A stretch of DNA of 64,000 nucleotides from Coturnix japonica (GCF_001577835.2 NC_029536.1:4278001-4342000); one strand, 5' to 3'. Positions 1 through 13,191 are shown, numbered from the stretch's first letter. Numbers and translations: made by a program. Notes: generated by a model not told the origin, from the letters alone.

Positions 1-52
1 GTCCCTCGGCATCTTCATATAAAGTGTGTCTGTTAGAATCTCTTAAAATCCC

Positions 53-3000
53 TCAGTCTAGTGCAGGCCACGAGGGGATATAGAACCTCTGTAAGGAGCC
101 TTCCAGAAGGCGTTCCATCCAAAAGGACAATTTATGCAATTTGTTTTTAATGGATTTAGATCCTGGGCTGCAGGAGGGTTTCCCTCTGGCTTCGTTGTGT
201 AGCGAGGAGGAGTCATAGTCCTCACACACACCCTCGTCCCCTGATCTGTGAGGCTTAAAGAGGCAGAAGTATTTCTTGTGGCCGTTCAGAGCCAGCACGT
301 ATCCTGTGTAGTCACGCTCAAGGAAATGCTTGTCGTACTGATTGGGGATGGGGGCAGCGTCCTGTGCGAACTCTAGCAGGTACTCCAGCCACTCGCGGTG
401 CTTGTCCAGGCTGAGGAAGGAGAAATGAAGAGAGCTGCTCCTAGGAGGAAGAACAGAGAAGCAGGATGAGCACAGCTCCCAGGTCAGGCTGGTCAATGTT
501 GGTTTAGCCAACAAGATACTGTACTTGGCACTGGTGAGGCTGCACCTCAGTGCTGAGAAGACATGGTTGAGCACTTATGCAAGGTGTGAAAGCAGGAAAG
601 TAAGCTCAGGAGAAGGCCCCAACCTACCCTGTGAATGTGTAGACTTCCAGGGCAAACTTCTGGAGGAGGGCAGTTTTGGTGGAGTTAGAGAGAATCAAGA
701 CCACGTTCATGTGACCCGGCCTGAGGCGCACCAGGTTACTGTTGTAGTTGATGTCTGTCAGCTCTGTCACCTCCACAAAGCCCTTTTTGGGGACTCTGCT
801 GCAACAAAACAAAGATGGAGTAAAAAGGGAATAGAAGATGAATTAATTCCCCCTCGTTAAACTGATCCAGCCCTGTGTTCTGTAGCTGCAGCCCATTAAC
901 TAAATATCTGCATCCACGTCCTCTCTGCTCCGCTTAACACCACTCTTTCCTGCCTTTCTGTGCCCATACTGCCCTTGCAACAACTACTCCATCCGCACAG
1001 CTCTGGCACTGCTCTACCATGCCCTTCTCTACCTGCTACTTGCTGTGCTCTCTTCACAAACAATAATTCAGCAAAAAAAAAACGTCTTTGAAGAGAAGAG
1101 AGAAGGAACCTGTTACTCTCTTTGCTGAAGCTCGTGTCGTTCTTCTCGGTCTTTGCAGTGGTGTCTTTTTTCTCAGAGGCAGGAGAGTCCCTTGTGTCAC
1201 TGGAATCACTGCAAAGGACAATCATTTGGGGTCTGTTTAATGGGCTGCTTTGAGCTGCTGCTGGCTGGACTGTGAGATCCCCTGGGGTGTGCACTCACCT
1301 GAAGGCCTGAACAATAACAGTGCCAAAGAGAATGAAGAGTGCAGAGAAGAGCAAAGACAGCAGGGGCATCATTTCTCGCCTAAGGGAAGATTTGCAAACA
1401 GCAATCAGGTCTGTGAGCAGCACAGTTTGTCCTTGAATTGAAACATGATCAAGATTTGGAGCATTGTCCTGCTCCCACCCAAAAGAAGGACAAAAACAGA
1501 ACCATTTTCAAGTAAGGCTAAGGGGAAGTGGTGGAAAGCACTGAATGATATGGCTGGTGTTTTCAGGGCATAATATCACAGTCAACTTCTAGGCCAGAGT
1601 AACCAGTACTTGAGGTAGAAGCTAATGTCACTGTGCTGCCATTGCTCTTCACCTTAACCTCAACAGCATACAGGCACCTGTGTACTTGGTACACTCTCAT
1701 TTCCTATTAATCCAAACCTGGTTCTATAACTCATCTGAACAACAGAACAGCAATACAGCTCCCTATTGAGAACTGTGAGTGCCCCATCCGTACCAGTTGC
1801 TATGAAACAAACTGTCCCAGCAGTCCAAGATATAGTCCAGTGTGGAATAGAACCATCGGATAAGGAACATCTGTTTAAGAGAAGGGAGGGAAAAAAAAAA
1901 AAAAGCAAATATTAAAGCTGTTATTCACAGCACCAATGAGAGCCCCAGCTTTGAACTGAACACCAGCCCCAAATCAGCTTTGGATTATGCTATGAGCCCA
2001 TCTTTCCCTGAGCAAGAACACTTGTAGAGTATGATTCCCACTAATGAGCATAATGGAACTGTTTAAGGAGGCAACACACTTGCCAAGTGGCTGGAAAGGC
2101 CTCGCACTTACAGGAGCAAGCTCATCATTCAAGTCTGCCAGGACAGTCTCCGAGGAGAGAAGACCTGGGTCTGTCCTTAGCTGGTCCAGGAGATCCAGAA
2201 GGATGAAGTTGTCCTCATTGCTGCCTTGCCAGGGCTCCTCCAAGGTTTTAAAGGCAATCTTCCCTGCGTTGTTGCGCCGCTCCAAAATGACCACCTGGAC
2301 AAGCCAACCACATCACAGATGTCAGACAGGATGGCACTTCTTTTGAGAAAGATGTTAGCTTCAAATCCCTGCCCAGAATTAAGAGTCAGGTCGAGTTACA
2401 GAGGCCTACATAGAGCGATGAGATTTACAATGACAGATGAAAAGCAGCAGCAGAAGAAAAGAAAGGTAATGCTCACAGCTGATTTCCCACGGTACTTCTC
2501 CTCATCCATCAGCAAAGCATCCGCAAATTCTGGCTGCCGATCGTTATAGATGTGTGCAAACCTCAGAGTGTCTTTTGTGTTGGCCACAGCAAAGGTCAAA
2601 AATGCCTCGTAAGCATCAGCAAACTTATCGCCTTCTCCAGTGAGCAGGACCACACAGTGCCTAGGCAACACAGAGATGGAGAATGAAGAGCTGTTGAGGC
2701 TGCCAGAGGAAACAGCTGTCCTCTTTCTGCTAATGAGAACGATCCTGAAGGGATGGAAACCCTGTTTGTTGTTTTGAAAGCCTGCCTCTGCCTTCTAGAT
2801 GTTGATCTCTCCAGGCTGTTGCCCCACTCCTCATCCCTCCTCCCTGCCCTCTGTCTCAAGATGTGGAGGCACAAAAGCTGCATGGATACCCAGCAACCTC
2901 CAGTGCAAGTCATTTCCTTCCTTCCCTTGGAGACCTTTTATATCTCACTCAGATTCCAACAACAGATGGCTTTAGAAGCAACCCCAGAGCCTCAGGAGAC

Positions 3001-6000
3001 AAAATGAGTTCCCAAGGAGCCTTACTTTCGCTGACGGTGTGACTTCTTCACAGGACACAGCTCCTGAAAAAGCCTCTGGTTGGTCAGTCTGGCTGCCATG
3101 AGGAACTTGTTCTGAGAAAGGAAGTCATCAATGAGCTGCTTCTTCATGTCTCGTGCCTAGAGAGGACAAAGAAAGCAGAGATTGGTACCAAGTGGGTTGA
3201 GGAGAGCTAAGCTGGTCTAAGGCTCTCACCTGAAGCCTGGAGGATGCCAGCCTCACTGAAACCCCCATAGACACTTAGAGGCCCCAGGACCAACAGGTTA
3301 CCTGCAACTATCCCCTACAAAGCTCAGACCCCACAGCTGACGCCCATTGAGCTACCTCCCTCCTAGGGCTTTGCTCACTGCCTTTGCTGAAGCCAGAGGT
3401 GCTGCCTCTCATTTGATCAGAGAAAAAACTAAAGTTTCATGGAAGCACTTGAAGAGGGCTCAGAGCTGTACCTGTGCCACATCAGCGGGCTTGTCAATGT
3501 GCTCCTTGAAGATCATCAGGGTCGGCGTGTAGACGTTGATGTTGTACTGACTGGACAACTCTTCAGTCCCCCTGAGCCCCACGTACACGTAACCAAAGGA
3601 CAAGTAATCTCTGTATGCAAAGGCAGTCAGCTGGATGGGAAGAAAGCACCAGCATGCATTACATTAGCACGTAAAGAATGCCTTGTCCCCCCCAGTGCTC
3701 ATGGTAACTGCTTCAAGAACACCCCCTGCTGTTTAAATGCCATTGGGCATGCACCGGATTTAGTAGCAAGTCAAAATCCAGAGGCAGATATTGCTTTACC
3801 TTGTACAACAATGGCACAGCTGGCATGTGATCAAACAGAAGGACGTGGGGCTTGTTCTCTTTCTTCCAGTTAGATAGGAAGCGGATGTAGTTTTTATCTG
3901 TAATCTTAAAACAGAGTCAGAATGTTAGTTTAACCTCAGAACAGTCGGATACATTCAGGGCTGTAGGATTAGGTGCCTGAGTGAATCTGGGTCTGAAAAA
4001 GCTGTCACAGGTATGCCTGATGTGTGCTGGTTTGATGTGGGACTGACACAAGCTGTGGTGCTGCAGCTGGAAGAGCAGCATACTGACTACACTGCTGGCC
4101 TAAATATGCTGCAGTGCAAATAGCCCTGTCACAAAGAAAATAAGTGTTACAGAACGATGCTGTGTGTTTGCTTCCAAGCAGAGAAGGAGGGTGTGTAGCC
4201 ATAATTACAGCACTTGAAGCACTTTGGTTCCCCAGTTGGCTCTTCTCACGTCAGTGACACAGTTCAGCTCTGGGTTGAATTAATTGGATGAGCCACTGCA
4301 ACAGCTAAAGAGATCTATTCGAATCAGACAGCAACCAGATTGCTGCACTCCCCTCTCTGTACCTTTTCTACGAGGTTCCCTGGCAGCAGGTTCTCCACAA
4401 ACTGCCTCAGGTTTTCTCGAATGACGGCGCTGTGGAAGAAGGTTATCTTCCCATTCATCAGTCCCAGTATCGACGGCGTGCTGTGAGCACCGAGGTGATG
4501 GGCCAGGCGCCTCTCATACCCAGCATGAACGACCCCAATGCCCACTCCTGTAAAAGGAGAGCAAGAAGATGACAGATGACCCCCAAACCTGGATCAGACA
4601 GCTGAGTTTTAAGACCCCTTACCCAGTACCACACTTGGGAGTTATTTATATATGTCACAATCCTTCCCAGCTCTGTACTTTCCTTGCGCTGCAGTCCCTT
4701 GGAACTTGTACTGAGAGCTTTATCAAGGGAGAGAGGGAACGTGATGGCCTCTTTTGTTCTACCCACCGATGTCATATGTGCTACAGTAAAACCCAAAGGA
4801 GAAAGAGCATGGTAAGGAGGGACTGGACCACCTCTGTGTCCTGCTGTGGGGTTTTTTGCATGCAAAAGACACCAGCATGAAAAACAAAACATCCACTTGC
4901 TCTCTCCATTCCCAGCTTTCTTGTTGGCACCCCAATATATTTCCAGTATGGTTGACAAGTCCCCAGACTTCCCTTACAGCCCTGTATGGTGGTGACTTAG
5001 GTGCTGTATTCTGCTTGTTCCAAGTTCAGGACAGAGCCATACAGGATTTACACACCAGCCTTCAATCATGTGGTTATTTATTACCATGGCTGCTGGACTA
5101 AAATTAAGGAGGAAAGGCATCTTCCTCTTTTAACCTTGGGGGTGAACAACAGTGAAACCACCAGGAGCTGAAACTGTGAGTCAGAAGGAAAGCCTTGTTT
5201 ATAATGCTTAGCCTCACTGATTTAGTTCTTACTAACACACAAGAGAGTGTTAACCTTGTGACCTAAACTCTGAGTCCTTCTATGGACCAGAACCTCATTC
5301 TGCAAGGAAATTCATGCTCAGCCCCAATGCTTCATCCTTACCCAGTGCCTCCAGTTCCTGAGCAACTTCCTTCCACACGGGCTCGATGTGGATGCAGCTG
5401 AAGCACCAATCCGAGGTGATTTTAATGAGGTACGGCTTCTTGAAACTATCTGGCACGATTTCATTGATGTAATGTGAAAAATGGAGCAAATACTTCTCGT
5501 CTGAGGTGTCACGTCTCTCTGAATTGAAGGGGAAGTGGAAGAAGGACTCATCAAAGTAGAAACCCTCATGGAAGTGGTGGAACTGGCGCTGCTGGTGTTG
5601 GGAATAGCCTTGGCTCTCTCCGGCATCTCCGTAGCGATCAAAGTTTGCTCTTTTTTCCTCGTTGGAGAGAATCTAGGAAGGAAATGAGTGAAGAAAGGTA
5701 ACCCAGTGCAAAGAGTGAAAGGGTGACAGTGGTTATCCCTTAAGGAATGGATGTGGGAATACAAACCCACTGCAATCACAGAATCACAGAACTGTAGGGG
5801 TTGGAAGGGACCTCTAGAGATCATCGAGTCCAACCCCCCTGCCAAAGCAGGTTCCCTACACCACATCACACAGCTCGGCGTCCAGGCGGGTCTTGAATAT
5901 CTCCAGAGAAGGAGATTCCAATGCCCTTGGGATGAATGCAGTAAGTACCAGCATCCAACCTGCACCATCCTATTGCTGTCACCTGTGAGCAGAGGCCAAC

Positions 6001-6444
6001 CCCAGCTCACCACATCCTCTATTCAGGGGTTATAGGGAGCAATGAGCTCTACCCTGAGCCTCCCCTTCCCCATCCTAATACACCCCAGCTCCCACAGCAA
6101 TGCCCTCATCCCCCTCCCAGCCCCCTGCAGTGCCCTCTCACCTCGTAGGCCTTGCTGATCTGGATGAACTTATCCTCAGCTCCCGGGTCCTTGTTCTTGT
6201 CCGGGTGCCTGCAGTTGGAAGGTGGAGCCGTTACCCATTGCCGTACCCCCCCACACCCCCCAGCCCGGCCCGCTCCGTACCACTGCCGTGCCAACCGCTT
6301 GTACGCCTTCTTAATGTCGGCCTGGCTGGAGGAGCGGCCCACACCCAGCACTCGGTACGGATCCCGCTCCGGTGCGGCCTGTGCCGTGATCAGCAGCAAT
6401 AACAGCACCAACATCCCGGCCGGGCCCACCCGGCCCAGCTCCAT
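53..6444 (-). CDS. DNAJC16: DNAJC16, J-domain and thioredoxin-like membrane protein
   Basis: Fourteen coding exons, 773 aa (human 782). Exons: 6444-6281, 6208-6142, 5672-5342, 4547-4363, 3904-3800, 3630-3472, 3156-3026, 2660-2477, 2294-2112, 1870-1794, 1379-1299, 1208-1110, 795-628, 440-53 (stop 55-53). All boundaries are GT-AG and phases close. Domains seen: signal peptide at residues 1-24, J domain from about 28 with HPD at 56-58 (the Hsp70-stimulating tripeptide), a thioredoxin-like domain with WCFSC (C167 and C170), a long lumenal middle, a transmembrane helix at about 533-553 and a conserved C-terminal part ending IPSWPALD. In mammals it is an ER-type membrane co-chaperone linked to autophagosome size; that role is family knowledge. 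An in-frame ATG-less extension exists upstream; ATG 6444 was chosen because the signal peptide follows it directly. The 3'UTR runs out of the window at position 1. Confidence 0.96.
5767..5925 (-). repeat. CR1 LINE 3' fragment in DNAJC16 intron 2
   Basis: About 158 bp starting with the inverted tail ATCACAGAATCACAGAACTG and reading GGTTGGAAGGGACCTCTAGA. It is about 95% identical by eye to the inverted copy ending at 7422. Confidence 0.9.
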
Positions 6445-6539
6445 GGCGGGCACCGGCCCCGGCCTCAACCCCACACCCAGCACATCCGGCCCGCCCGCCC
6501 GCCGACACCATAGCGACGCTTCCGCCTCCGGTGGCGGCC
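6445..6539. promoter_or_regulatory. Bidirectional promoter of DNAJC16 and CASP9
   Basis: Only 95 bp separate the DNAJC16 start codon (6444, minus) from the CASP9 start codon (6540, plus). The interval is CpG-rich with no TATA box and contains ETS-like cores (CCGG near 6486 and TTCCG near 6520). Human DNAJC16 and CASP9 are also head to head, so this is probably an ancient shared promoter. Transcription start sites cannot be placed from sequence and must lie close to or inside this interval. Confidence 0.8.
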
Positions 6540-9500
6540 ATGGAGGAGGCCCGGCGGAGCGCACTGCGGCGGGGTCGGCTGCGGCTGGTGGAGGGACTGC
6601 GGCCTGACGTGCTATGGGGGCCTCTGCGGGAACGAGGGGTGTTCACCAGCGCGATGGTGGAGGACATGCAGGTGGGCTGGGGGTACCGAGGCCTCTCGGG
6701 TCGGTGGTGGGGCCTTGTGTCCCCTCAGAACCTCTCGTCCCCTCAGTGACGGGGTTTGGGGTATCAGCTCATTTACAGGCCCAAGGGTGTCCCCTGCCCC
6801 CACAAGGCCTTTGTCAGGCTTTGAAAGGACCCGTGTGCCCCCAATCCCAAACCTTGAGGGATCCAGCATCATCTCAGCCCTGTGACAGCACCTGGGGGGT
6901 CCCTGTGTCCCTATTACCTGTAATACCTAGTCCCTGTATTACCTCAGCCTGGTGACAGAACCCCAGTGTCATATGTATCCCATGGAGTCCTGTGTCCCCA
7001 CTATACCCATGACATGGCCCAGGGTACCCTATGAGGAGAGACTTAGGGAACTGGGTCTGTTTAGCCTTGAGAAAAGAAGGCTGAGAGTGGACTTGATTCA
7101 GGTTTATAAATACCTGAGGTGTGGGAGCCATAGTGGTGAGGCTGGTCTCTTTTCAGTAATGAGTGGGGACAGGACTAGGGGTAATGGGATGAAATACAGC
7201 ATAGGAAGTTCCTTAATAAGAACTTCTTTACAGTGAGGGTGACGGAGCACTGGAACAGGCTGCACAGGGAGGTGGTGGAGTCTCCTTCTCTGGAGATATT
7301 TAAGACCCGCCTGGATGCCAAGCTGTGTGATGTGGTGTAGGGAGCCTGCTTTGGCAGGGGGGTTGGACTCCATGATCTCTAGAGCTCCCTTCCAACCCCT
7401 ACAATTCTGTGATTCTGTGATACCCCTGTCTCCTCCACTGTCCATCTGCCTGGTGCCCTTCCCTTTGTTTCCACCTCCGTGATACTGTTAAACTGATTGA
7501 GAAGGTTTCTCTTATCCCCATGTTGATAAGCTGGGTGTATCCCCTGGTCCACTTATCCCCCAGAACCAGCAGTTCACGTTCCCTCCTGTCTCTATCTGTG
7601 GCCAATGCTGCAGTGGAAGCATCAGAGCTGAAGGGCTCAGGGAGCATCACTGAGGTTTATCCTGCCTTCCTTCCTCTGCAGAGCGCCGGCACCCGAAGGG
7701 AACAAGCACGACAGCTGGTCATTGACCTGGAGAGCCGTGGGAAGCAGGCCTTCCCTATATTCCTCTCCATCCTGAGGGACACCGGGCACGGTGACCTGGC
7801 TGACATGCTGGATGAGGGGTGCGGAAGCCCCATGTCCCCACCTGTGGATCTGAGGCCTGTGCAGCTGGAGCTGCCTGGAGAAAGGCGTGACAAAAGTAAG
7901 TAGTGAGAACGTGGTTCTTTGCATGGTGGAGTGTAGTAGCTGGGTTCCTTCTTGCTGTAGAAAGTAGGCTGTGAAGTCCTGGTTTTGTTATCCTCTGGCA
8001 CAGGTCATAGTGGTGACTGTGTGACTTTGTTAGGAGGATGTTGTGCTTTCTGGTAGCAGAAGTGTTGAAGCCCCAGTTGTGCACTGGCGGCTTCCTTCTG
8101 CTTTTCACATGTAGCCTTTGTACTGCTGCACTGCAAACAGGTTTCAGTGTGGCTTTGCTACTCCTGTTCTGCCCTTTATCTGTTGGCGTGGCTCATACAG
8201 CTGTCATAAGAAACCTCACTGAACTCAGATAAAAGAAAAACAGAAGTGGTTTTGATCTGCCCTTGCAGTGGTGTAGCTGCAAGCTGTGGTCCTTAAGGGG
8301 AACAAGAGCTGCTTAATTCCAATGTAAAACTAGAAGGGGCAGAAGGAGAGAGATGACTTTCCCATGCCATTACAGGTGTGAGAACTACGGAATACTTGTC
8401 CATCCCAGTCCAAGCTGAGAGTGAGAGATTTCGGATGCCTCCAGCACCAGCCCAGGGTAAGGGTTGTCCTGCAGCCCTGAGTGAGGTCTGACAGCTCGTT
8501 GGTCAGTTCCTTGCTTGTCCTTGCACTGTGAATTGCAGACCAGTTCAGATGCATGCTAGCTGGGAGGTGACCCCAACTAAATAGTGTATGGTGTCCCAGG
8601 TGGGGATGAGCGTGTGCTTGAGGTCCAGGCTCTAACTGCTGAGACTCTTTGTGGTTTAAGAGATAAGAGCCAAATGCTGCTTCTGGTGGGTGATGGGGTG
8701 AGAAGGGGTGGGTGTCACTCACGTGTGACAGATGACAGGGCAAGGTTGATGTTAGTTCTGCGAAGAATAGGTGTAACATTTCATTGTTGAGTGCTGAGAG
8801 CTAAATCCCATTTCTCTGTGGTGTGTTGTAGGTTCAGCTGTTGACAAGAGCGACCACAGACTGGTTAGTATTCTAAATCCTCTTCTTTTCCAGTTTATTT
8901 GTCATAGTATTGGGGTTCTTTGCTGCCAGTCATTTCAGAGATTCTGCTTGCAAGGAGCTTGTGCTTTAAGAACTGAAAAGGCAGAGCAAGGCTGAAGATA
9001 TTTAAGTGTTCACCCTCACGAGGCAAAGAACAGAATGTCCAAAATAAGGTCTTAGTGTGGCTTAAACTTCTTCTTAGACTGAAGAAGTCCCACAGCACAG
9101 AGCTGCTGCAGCTGGGAACAGTGCTGTGACATCCAGTCCTTGGTGCTGGGGCTGACGTGGCTGTAACCAGGGCAGTGTGCTCAGAGTGGGTCAATCCATT
9201 AGTCAGCTCCTCCTTGGGATCACACGAACCGTGCTGCAAATAACATGACATGGAGCTAAATATGGTGCTTAAGCACTTTCAAGTAAGACAGCTAGTGATT
9301 TCCTCAGGCACCAAGTCGTGTGTTGTTTATCAAGTGGTGTTTTGACTTTGTAATCACTGTGTTGGGTAACAGAAGTAGGGAAAGCAACAGTAAACATGTG
9401 CTGCAGCTTTTGCACGTTAGGAGGCTCACAGTGAAGCAGGCATTGAGCATTCAGAAACGTGTGTGCTGCCATCCTGACAGCACAGCTCGTACCTGAGGCA

Positions 9501-12154
9501 GGGTAGGGTGAGTGGCTGTGTTCACATGGCTGGGGTTTGGAGGGCCCTCCCAGAATTAACGTGTTGGAGTTGATGCTAAATCTGACGTATGCGTCCCACC
9601 GCACTAGATGGTGAATGCTCTGTGTTAGGAGGTGTTCAGTTGGGACTGATGAGCTCCCCTTGTTGCATGCCAGGTGTACCAGCTGCGAGCAGACCCTTGT
9701 GGGCACTGCCTGATCTTCAACAACGTCAGCTTCAGCCCAGACTCCAATCTGTCACCTCGGGCTGGCTCTGACATAGACTGTGAGAAGCTGGAGAAGCGTT
9801 TCAGGTCCTTGTGCTTCAATGTCCAGACCCTGAGGAACCTCAAAGCTCAGGTGAGGGTGGCAGGAGGAGGACCTGGTACTCCTTGAGCTGAACTGTGATT
9901 CCTTGATGTGATGCATAGGGATGATGTGAGTCTTACTCTGTGCCAATGGGTTTTGTGGTCTGTATGTGGGATGCCTGATATTGTATTTTTACTAGGCAGA
10001 AAGCAGCAGAGATCCAACTGGGTCTGACGGCAGGGCTTGGCTGTAATCTGTGGCCAGTGTGCAGTTTAAAACATGATGTTTTTTATGTAGGAAATTGATC
10101 TGGAGCTGCGGAAGCTGGCACGGCTCGACCACAGTGCCCTGGACTGCTGCCTTGTGGTCATCCTCTCCCATGGCTGCCAGGTGGGTTTGTGCTCCTCTGA
10201 CATCATGGGGAATTCTTATCCTGTATCTGGGTGAAAGCAGACACAGGGTTCTCTGCTGCAATGCCTTTCCAGGGGTTGGTGGCCTTTGGTCAATCGTTGT
10301 TAGCTTTTGAATGTGGGATCTGTACCTCAGAACCAAGTGGTGTGCAAAGAGCAGAAGGAGGTGGTGCTGACCTTCATACTGTAGGACTTGAGTGCTTCCT
10401 GATTCTCTGGCTCTGCCTGAGGAGTCGTTAGCCACGACTAAGACTAATGATTACGAGATTTTGGCCTTGAGGTTGGAGGAGAAGAGATAAATCGTTCTAA
10501 AAGGGTTGTATGTTGTGTGCCCCTTGTCCTGGAGGATAAAGAATCCCGTTACTGGAGGAGGTGGAACAGGAGTTGGATCTTATTGAGAGGTTGGATTCTT
10601 GGATATTGCAGTGTCTGCTGGGAACCCCTTTGCCCTGCTGCAGTGTGCATATACAAGTATGAGGAAGTGAGATTTGATCTGGAAGCTTTATGCTAGAAAG
10701 TGATGGGAGAGAGAGAGAACACTCGTGCAGAGCTGGGTTCCCTCTGAGCTCGTCTTTCCTTCTGTGTTAACAGCTCTTGGATTTTCCTCTTCCAGACAAG
10801 CCATATTCAGTTTCCTGGAGGGATTTATGGAACAGATGGCAAAACCATTCCAATTGAAAAGATTGTGAACTATTTCAATGGGTCCCAGTGCCCGAGTTTG
10901 AGAGGAAAACCCAAACTCTTCTTCATCCAGGCCTGTGGAGGAGGTGAATCTTTGTGTTGCCAATAAGCTGTTAGGTGTGAGCAGGCTGGTTAGAACACAG
11001 TTAGGCTTTGCCTTCTTCCTTTTGTGTCTGTTGCCCTTTTATCCAGGTGTCTTGTAGCATTCCCAACCACATATTCTTACTGCTAACATGGGTTGAGTTT
11101 CAGGAGCATCTTGCAGGAGGGCAGCACGGGTGGTTTCGTTGTGCAGAGTGGGGGATGTGAGGTGGGAGGAGGGCAGTAGTGGCCCCACATCCAGGAGCAT
11201 TTCACCTGTTCCTTGTGTTTAGCAATGGTTTGGGTTGGAAGGAACCTCTAGATGTTGGTTGGGAGGGCTTGGTTAGTGGGGAGCCTGATGGCTCTGACTG
11301 TAGCAGCACCATCAGAGAGCAGAAAAGCGTGGCCTTTGTTGAAGGACTTTTTCCCCTACAGTTGTTAATAGAGGATGTATGGCTGCAGAGAGTGTCAGAT
11401 GTGAGTGAGAGCTTCTCTTGCAGAACAAAAGGACCAAGGATTCGAGGTGGATTTTGAATCACCCCGAGATGAAACCTGCCAAGGTTCCATAGAGTCGGAT
11501 GCGATTCCTTTCCAGGCTCCATCAGGGAGTGTGGATGAGCTGGATGCTGTCGCCAGTTTGCCCACTCCTGGTGACATCTTGGTGTCCTACTCAACTTTTC
11601 CAGGTGAGATAACTGCACCAGGCAAACGTTTTACACAGGTAATTGATGCTAAACATGCTTGGCCAACACACCACCAAGCTGCTGTGCCACCAGTAGTCAG
11701 TGTCTGCTACTAAATCTAGGGGCAACCACCTTTTGGAGACAGTGTGAGATGCAGACACAGCAAGACTGTCTGCAAGAGTAATTTTCTCCTTTCTCTGAAG
11801 GTTTTGTGTCCTGGAGGGACAGGGTGAGTGGCTCATGGTATGTGGAAACCCTGGACAGCGTGCTGGAATGTTATGCCAGTTCTGAAGACCTGCTAACCAT
11901 GTTAGTTCGGGTAAATGTCTTTTTTTTTCTTCATAAACCTTATTTTTTTTGTAGTGTTAGAAAGCAAGGAAGGCAATAATCAGAGGTGCCATCTGTCAGG
12001 GTAGGCAGGCAGTTTGTAAAGGGTTGTGATACTGAGCACGCAGCACACCTTCTGTTCCTAGGTATCAGACATCGTGTCCACCAAGGGGAAGTACAAGCAG
12101 ATCCCGGGCTGTTTCAACTTCCTACGTAAGAAGTTCTTCTTCCTGTGCAAATGA
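6540..12154 (+). CDS. CASP9: Caspase-9, apoptosome initiator caspase
   Basis: Ten coding exons, 418 aa (human 416): 6540-6671, 7682-7895, 8376-8456, 8832-8863, 9674-9850, 10091-10180, 10796-10943, 11424-11603, 11801-11910, 12062-12154. Phases close exactly. Exons 1-2 encode the CARD that binds APAF1. The large subunit has the catalytic His in SHGC (H239) and Cys in QACGG (C289; the G at the fourth place is typical of caspase-9). The linker carries SIESD317-AIPF, matching human PEPD315-ATPF, whose exposed tetrapeptide binds XIAP BIR3, and DELD332-AV, matching the human D330 site. The small subunit ends FFFLCK. It cleaves and activates caspases 3 and 7 in the cytosol once bound to cytochrome c/APAF1. 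Exons 3 and 4 (81 and 32 nt) encode the poorly conserved CARD-protease linker and rest on splice sites and phase alone. Confidence 0.96.
7020..7422 (+). repeat. CR1 LINE 3' fragment in CASP9 intron 1
   Basis: About 400 bp of CR1 3' region ending in the ATTCTGTGATTCTGTGAT tail; includes GAGGAGAGACTTAGGGAACT and GGCTGCACAGGGAGGTGGTG. Same subfamily as the copy at 5767-5925, opposite orientation. Confidence 0.92.
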
Positions 12155-13185
12155 TGCTGGGGGTGTCGAGGTCCCCATCAACGTGAGGATTGTTTCCCTG
12201 TGGCTGGATGGAAGCTGTCCCTGCTGTGACTTGAACCAGCTGCTCCTGGTGGCTGTGGAGGGGTCTGTCCTGAGAAATGCAAGCTGTGAGTGCTGTCACT
12301 GGGCTGAAGTAGCCATAAGATGAGGACTGGCCTTGTCCCAACCTGCAGGGACAATCTATTGTAGGGAACATGCTTTAGCAGGTGGGTTGGGCTTGATGCT
12401 CTCCAGAGGTGCCTGACCAACCCCTATGATTCTGTCCCAGTGATAGGAAAGGGGAAGGGATGTGTGTTGGAATCCCCATTGCCAGAGTGTGCCGGCCCAG
12501 TGATCCCATTGTGGAGTGAGGGCCTCCCGCTGTGCTGTGGCTTTGCTCTCCTTCCTGGTGCGACTGCAGCGGATTGGAGGAGTCAGTGGAATTAATTGAT
12601 GGAATTAATTGATGGAATCAATGGAAATAGCTGATTTGTGCAACAAGAGATTTTTCTGTTTGATTGAAACAAAAATCAAAAGGAAAAAACCAAATTCAAA
12701 CCCTTTTGTTTTGTACTCAGTCTTCTGTTCTCTCTCGTGTCCTTTTTCAGTATATACATATTGTTAGCTCTAAAACAGCCTTGTTGCATTGTCACTATGA
12801 CCTTCATGTATGCAGTACCCCATATATAGAGCTATAGAATATAGATGGAAAACACCTTTGGGCATTCAAACTAGAAAGTTAGGACACGTTTTAATGTTTA
12901 TTGGCTGTAGATGTGGCACTGAGGGACGTGGAGGGGGTGGGTTAGGGTTGGGCTTGGTAATCTAGGAAGGACATCCCAGGTTCTGTACAGTTATTCAGCA
13001 CTTTGGCTGCTAGCTGGTTTCCCTTTGGAAGGTGTTATTTGTGAGTTAGTCAGTGAATGATGTTTATGCAACTGCTGTTTTTCTAATACGCGGAGCAGTA
13101 AATGTTTCTGTCAGTCTTGTCAATAGCACAAATGCCTGTCCTGTCCTTCACCCGAATTGCAGCCCACATTGCTGGCGCACTGTAA
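12155..13185 (+). other. CASP9: CASP9 3'UTR, probable
   Basis: There is no coding exon on either strand here. It holds a CR1 tail at about 12340-12440 and a second CR1 scrap at about 12905-12965, with AT-rich unique sequence at 12580-12900, including a short direct duplication of ggaattaattgat near 12590-12615. Confidence 0.5.
12340..12440 (+). repeat. CR1 tail in CASP9 3'UTR
   Basis: Reads GGTTGGGCTTGATGCTCTCC and CCAACCCCTATGATTCTG, a degraded CR1 3' end in sense orientation. Confidence 0.75.
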
Positions 13186-13191
13186 ATTAAA
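13186..13191 (+). terminator. Candidate CASP9 polyadenylation signal (ATTAAA)
   Basis: ATTAAA lies about 1.03 kb past the CASP9 stop, and I see no AATAAA on the plus strand between 12155 and 13389. A second ATTAAA is at about 13213. CASP9 and CTRC converge, and this would place their 3' ends only about 120 bp apart. Confidence 0.5.
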
